Positions 60,250 to 64,000 of a DNA stretch of 64,000 nucleotides are shown here, piece by piece. Source of the stretch: Tritrichomonas foetus (taxonomy: Eukaryota; Parabasalia; Tritrichomonadida; Tritrichomonadidae); the NCBI GenBank assembly GCA_001839685.1, contig MLAK01000669.1, positions 16,924-80,923 of the forward strand, given 5' to 3'. The translations under genes were made by a program, and so were the position numbers. Position 1 is the first letter of the stretch. Each line of letters begins with the position of its first letter. Under the pieces are notes generated by a model. It had not been told where the DNA came from. It saw nothing but the letters and a program-made list of their open reading frames with translations, and did no database searches.

Positions 60250-63200
60250 ACAATAATCAATATCATTCGGTTTCTTAGTGAACCCAAAAAGCTAGTGAAA
60301 ACTTTCGCAAAAGTTGGAATGTAACTTACACAGTCAGCATCAACTTTAGCGTTAGAAAGTGAATAATAGTTAATATTTTTTGATGCCAAATTTTTCAGGA
60401 CATTACCATTATAAATATGACGCGGTGAGAAATGATAAAGAAGATTTTCGCTCTTTGAATTATATTTGTTCAGTTCTTTATTGTCTTTCAAATCTTTATT
60501 CTCAAAATCAGAAAAGATTAAAATCTGGGAAATAAAACCTTCAACATTTCTCCTTTTCTCTGTTGAGTTATAATTTTTAAGCATATAAATTCTCCTAATT
60601 TGAGAAGTCCATGGAATACAATTTGACAAAGATATCTCCAAAGTAGTATTTTCATCTAATTGAACTAAAATATTATCAAGCGATATGAATTTCATTTTAA
60701 AAGTAAACCATTTATTTTCGGGGAATTCTAAATTTATTTCGACTGGTGATGAATAATGATTAGAAAGAATTAAAACTTTACTTTTTTCAAGAATAACAGA
60801 TAGATAATGATTTGTAGATTTCACTGTAAGTAAACAAAGGCCGTCATTAAAATTGGGAATTAATAATTTTGTTGAAAAACTAAAACCGTGAGTGAAATAT
60901 TCGATGGAGAGTACTGGTAATTTTATTTCAGATGTTAATGTATCAAAATGAATTACATTCGCATGAGAATGCTCATACACTTTCAATGATTTTTCAAAAT
61001 AGATTAAAAATTTGAGGCTTCGTTCTTCTTCAACAATTTTACTAAAAACAGATAAAAACATTTCCACTATTTCTCTATTGCTTATTATATTATTAATATT
61101 GACAACAATTGACATAATCAATTCAAACAATGGATCAGACAGTGTTGGCGCACTTTCAAGAAGAATTTGAACAACACCATAATTGAAAATAGAGAGTAGT
61201 TGAACATAATTATTTGCGATTATAGAAATGACAGATAATAAAAAAGGCTCTGCATATTTAGAATTAATTAATGACTTAATTAACGGAGTGGCTGTTTTAT
61301 TATGAATACCAGTGAACGAATCATCATTTGAAAGGATTTTCAAAATTGATTCATAAACATTATCAGTTAGCAGTGAAGTATTGTGATAAATTGCTTCATT
61401 AATAACATCCCAGCTAATATCATAATTGGGTATGAGTCGAGAAAATTCAAGAATTTTAAAAATTATTTCAACATTTGGAATATCATTTAAAGAATCAAGA
61501 TTTTTGTTGTCATCTAATTGGTTGGTATTTTCGTTTGTATCAGAGTATATCTCTTCCATATTATTATTGGTTTCTTCTTGATGATTGCTATTGATATTTC
61601 CCGAATCATTTATTACTGAGCTATTTTCTTTCTGTGTCAAAGGCTCGATGAGAGAATTTTGAAGAGTATTAATAAAAGTTGGATTCAATATTTTTTTAAT
61701 CATTGATTTCTTTGAAGTAGAAATTACATTCAGAACTAACTCGTAAACTTTATTTTTGCAGGATGTTTCTTTAATCGCTTTATATAGGGTTGAAAATATG
61801 GAAATATCATGATTCACTGTCTCTAATTCAAAATATTTTAAGAGGAAAGATTTACAAATTTCCTCAAAACCAGATATCCTTAAACATTCACAAAAACATA
61901 TGCAGGCTTCATCAGAATTCATTGCGGATAATACGAAATAGTTGGACTTTAATAGTTGGCTGAGAATATTTTTATAGTTTTCAATTAATTTTTCATTGTG
62001 AAGAATTGTGTAAAAATGGATTTTCATGGTTTGAAAGAATTTGTTTGATAATTTAATCTCATGTAGAAATTGTGAAGAAAGAAGTAAAAGTTCATTATAT
62101 TTATCTTCACAATCTTTAAATAAATCAAATAAGTTTTCGAGTTCAATTGGATATGAATTAGAATTGAGAAAGTTAGAATACAAACTTAATGATAAAAGTT
62201 CAAGTGAGTAAATAATTTGATTTGAATGATTCACTAAATAATCTTGTTGGAATAAAATCGATGGCAACAAAAGATTCATTTCATTGTTGGAACGTAAAAA
62301 ATCCGAAACAATTGATTTGGATACAAATTCTTTGGATAGAAATGTCAAAAGGAATACAATAAAATTAATTTTCTTTTCATTAATTTGTCTTTTTGTGGTT
62401 TCAACAACAATTTTCAACAACAAATTTTTGGATAAAACTTTTGTAAAAACAGAAAAAATCGAATCAAAACAATTTGTTTCAAATTGTTTAATTTCCAAAA
62501 TATTTTCAAATTTTAAGCATTCACAGCTGGAATTACATTCATTTTCATCAGCCAATTTTGAAATGTTTTGAAATAAATCTACATTATTTATCAATATTTC
62601 GAGAAAAGAAATCAATTGTGGGAAATTGGAATTCGTTTTCCCAGATAGTTGTATGCCAAAAATGATTAAAGACTGTTCAAAATCGTCTATTTTGTCAATA
62701 AAAAAGTTGCCTATACTTTCAAACAAATCATCAGAACTAAATTCAAGTTGGATTTCATTTTGGATACTCATTAATTTCGCTATTGTAAGGAAATGTTTTT
62801 GAATCGAGCGATTTTGGGAACTATTTTCTTCATTTTTGATGTCATTTATATCAATATTTTTTAAAATACGAGTTGATTGATGAATTAAAACGTTCCAAAA
62901 GATGGGTGTCCATTGTTTATTCAAACTTTCTAAAAAATAATCTGCAATTTCGCGAAATTGAAAAAATTGTGGATCTGAAAGTCTTGAATAAAAGATTGAA
63001 AAGGCTTTAAATGCTAACTCAAAAACTTCAGGATTTATTTTAACTGCTAAGATCAACGATTTAGTGAAAATTTGACATTCGTCAAGTGTGAGGTGATTCA
63101 AATCTTCGAAAAATAAAACAGAAAATGATTGAATATGAACTAATGAAGAATATTTTCGATTTGATGGTGATTGCTTGGAAATATTTTGCTCTTCAATTAA

Positions 63201-63419
63201 AAATGATAGAATATCAATTTTTTTATTTTTGTCCAAAAAAAGCAGGCTTGCGATTTCATTTGCTGATAGATTTGTGTTTAGATTCAATTTTTCAGCATTG
63301 ATTTTGGGAACTTGAGATAAAAAAGTTTCTGGAAATTCTGGATTGGTTTTTGGCAGTTTTTTTTGAAATATTTCGTTTAGAACATTGATAATAACATCGA
63401 CTGTTACTTCGAAAGTCAT
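60246..63419 (-). CDS. BEACH-WD40 protein, N-terminal part (frameshifted from the rest)
   Basis: The frame opens at a TTG (63497); the first ATG is at 63419, giving 1057 codons. It is helical-repeat throughout, with a ConA-like lectin fold near its end (60.5-60.9 kb; FSFSTKLLIPNFNDGLCLL, KWFTFKMKFI). This order, armadillo-like then ConA-like, is the known N-terminal half of BEACH proteins. The frame runs out at 60246, a few residues past FTSFLGS. The frame one base back reads on without a stop (FGFTKKPNDIDYC) into the C-terminal part. The break lies at a five-T run (60286-60290 on the plus strand). The first 26 codons before the ATG also look protein-like, so the true start may be a missed upstream exon. 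Confidence 0.8.
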   Translation of the reverse strand: MTFEVTVDVIINVLNEIFQKKLPKTNPEFPETFLSQVPKINAEKLNLNTNLSANEIASLLFLDKNKKIDILSFLIEEQNISKQSPSNRKYSSLVHIQSFSVLFFEDLNHLTLDECQIFTKSLILAVKINPEVFELAFKAFSIFYSRLSDPQFFQFREIADYFLESLNKQWTPIFWNVLIHQSTRILKNIDINDIKNEENSSQNRSIQKHFLTIAKLMSIQNEIQLEFSSDDLFESIGNFFIDKIDDFEQSLIIFGIQLSGKTNSNFPQLISFLEILINNVDLFQNISKLADENECNSSCECLKFENILEIKQFETNCFDSIFSVFTKVLSKNLLLKIVVETTKRQINEKKINFIVFLLTFLSKEFVSKSIVSDFLRSNNEMNLLLPSILFQQDYLVNHSNQIIYSLELLSLSLYSNFLNSNSYPIELENLFDLFKDCEDKYNELLLLSSQFLHEIKLSNKFFQTMKIHFYTILHNEKLIENYKNILSQLLKSNYFVLSAMNSDEACICFCECLRISGFEEICKSFLLKYFELETVNHDISIFSTLYKAIKETSCKNKVYELVLNVISTSKKSMIKKILNPTFINTLQNSLIEPLTQKENSSVINDSGNINSNHQEETNNNMEEIYSDTNENTNQLDDNKNLDSLNDIPNVEIIFKILEFSRLIPNYDISWDVINEAIYHNTSLLTDNVYESILKILSNDDSFTGIHNKTATPLIKSLINSKYAEPFLLSVISIIANNYVQLLSIFNYGVVQILLESAPTLSDPLFELIMSIVVNINNIISNREIVEMFLSVFSKIVEEERSLKFLIYFEKSLKVYEHSHANVIHFDTLTSEIKLPVLSIEYFTHGFSFSTKLLIPNFNDGLCLLTVKSTNHYLSVILEKSKVLILSNHYSSPVEINLEFPENKWFTFKMKFISLDNILVQLDENTTLEISLSNCIPWTSQIRRIYMLKNYNSTEKRRNVEGFISQILIFSDFENKDLKDNKELNKYNSKSENLLYHFSPRHIYNGNVLKNLASKNINYYSLSNAKVDADCVSYIPTFAKVFTSFLGSLRNRMILIIV
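60286..60290 (-). other. Frameshift site in the BEACH gene (T homopolymer)
   Basis: AGC-TTTTT-GGG on the minus strand marks the only window where both frames are open: the upstream frame continues to 60246, and the downstream one has a TAG just before. One extra T would join the frames as S-F-F-G-F-T-K-K. A base miscount or a real deletion are the simplest readings. Confidence 0.7.
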
Positions 63420-63560
63420 GCTTACCGATAAAGATTCAGTTTCGATAAACTTTTTTGCTGAGTTGTATCTTTGTTCTGTGTAAGCAAACCTGTTCAAAAA
63501 AGGTCAATATTTTGAAATATATCGTTCAAGAAAAGGTGAATTATTTCATTTACTAAATAA

Positions 63561-63568
63561 TAACGATA
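63561..63568 (+). promoter_or_regulatory. TAACGATA, Myb recognition element-like
   Basis: The eight bases match the T. vaginalis MRE-1 site that Myb factors bind. A single 8-mer match is weak evidence, but it lies in a short divergent promoter. Confidence 0.25.
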
Positions 63569-63594
63569 GGAAGCAGATTACAATATACCATGTG

Positions 63595-63611
63595 ATTTGA
63601 CCATATATACA
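63595..63611 (+). promoter_or_regulatory. ATTTGACCATATATACA motif
   Basis: One base different from the word at 20194-20210 and related to the one at 5653-5669. It lies 112-128 nt upstream of the RCC1-like ATG. Confidence 0.25.
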
Positions 63612-63722
63612 TCATGTTAATTTAATTGAATATCATCAGAAAAATTTCAATATCAATCATTTTTTCTGAATATATTCTCAATTTTTTTGTATTGTAATTT
63701 TGTGAAGTTTTAGCAACCAAGT

Positions 63723-63974
63723 ATGTTTGTGGCAGGAAAAGATGACTACTATCAACTCAGTATCAGACATACTAACAAAAATAAGAATTCAGATAAAATT
63801 GTGTGTCCTCCAGCTCGTCTTGATTTGAGTAATATAATTTCCTCTCTTTATGATATCAAATGTGTATCTTTCGGCGATACACATGGTGTTTTTATAACAA
63901 AAGATGGATCAGCGTATGGATTTGGGAACAATAAGAACTTTAAAATTGGTTCTGAAAAAAGACCTCCTATATGA
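63723..63974 (+). CDS. RCC1-like repeat protein, N-terminal fragment at the window edge
   Basis: 83 codons begin MFVAGKDDYYQLSIRH and include a clear RCC1 half-blade (CVSFGDTHGVFITKDGSAYGFGNN). This matches the opening of the parabasalid RCC1-repeat protein family, which is much longer, so this is only the start. The frame ends at a TGA (63972-63974). Another frame there reads YERFTKWSPK to the edge, which fits the family's next segment. Either a one-base shift at about 63966-63972 or a nonsense codon breaks the gene, or the window-end sequence is poor. RCC1 propellers act as GEFs or protein-binding platforms. Confidence 0.65.
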   Translation: MFVAGKDDYYQLSIRHTNKNKNSDKIVCPPARLDLSNIISSLYDIKCVSFGDTHGVFITKDGSAYGFGNNKNFKIGSEKRPPI

Positions 63975-64000
63975 AAGGTTTACAAAGTGGTCCCCCAAAG

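Larger units (their letters stand above)
63420..63722. other. Divergent intergenic region (BEACH / RCC1-like)
   Basis: About 300 bases shared by two divergent genes. It holds TAACGATA (63561-63568), identical to the MRE-1 Myb element known from the T. vaginalis ap65-1 promoter, and ATTTGACCATATATACA (63595-63611). Confidence 0.4.

Noticed and set aside
63478..63500. An intron 3' end (GCTTACACAG) before the BEACH gene
   Set aside because: It only partly resembles the trichomonad ACTAACACACAG motif, and no GTAYGT donor with a coding first exon was found upstream.

Overview
The window is AT-rich, largely intronless eukaryotic DNA from a parabasalid (trichomonad) protist, probably Trichomonas or Tritrichomonas. 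Four things support this. One gene (35753-36820) carries the initiator-binding domain of IBP39, a parabasalid core-promoter factor. All large genes are single uninterrupted exons. Several starts are preceded by TCAYTW-like initiator matches. At least ten genes end in TAAA, the stop-overlapping poly(A) signal described in Trichomonas. TAA, TAG and TGA are all used as genuine stops, so the code is standard. Two runs of N (18018-18676 and 29848-30087) both lie inside tandem repeats.

Layout. 1-5.6 kb: a possible gene running off the left edge, a MATE transporter, a surface protein built of about 39 Phe-Ser hexads, a 15-nt minisatellite and a Rab GTPase. 5.8-16.1 kb: a divergent pair made of a large CHD-type chromatin remodeler whose ATPase motifs are lost, and a RhoGEF-Kelch protein with an acidic repeat tail. 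16-20 kb: a gap inside a 19-nt repeat, then an Old-Yellow-Enzyme-like flavin oxidoreductase. 20.7-24.2 kb: a WDR11-like protein broken by one in-frame TGA. 25.8-34.8 kb: a pseudokinase, a SEL1L/Hrd3-like ER membrane protein interrupted by a gap, a second Rab and an ankyrin protein. 35.7-47.4 kb: the IBD protein, an active Ser/Thr kinase, an EB1 protein, an RTEL1-type Fe-S helicase and a coiled-coil protein. 47.6-48.7 kb: a four-helix membrane protein and, facing it, an unlisted full-length paralogue with one internal stop. 48.9-55.7 kb: a block of three secreted or surface hydrolases, namely a papain-type protease, a membrane-anchored GH13 amylase and a GH110-like alpha-galactosidase with an NPCBM domain. 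56-63.4 kb: a BEACH-WD40 giant split into two frames at a T homopolymer. 63.7 kb to the end: the start of an RCC1-like gene, also losing frame near the edge.

The genes do not form operons. Functional links are thematic: membrane traffic (two Rabs, WDR11, BEACH, SEL1L), cytoskeleton and signalling (RhoGEF, EB1, kinase, coiled-coil protein), chromatin and transcription (CHD, IBD, RTEL1), and host or prey glycan and protein digestion (protease, amylase, GH110). The most interesting points are the catalytically dead CHD remodeler, the NPCBM-GH110 enzyme, the hidden inverted paralogue, and the recurring single-lesion breaks in otherwise intact genes. Those breaks are either young pseudogenes or assembly errors.
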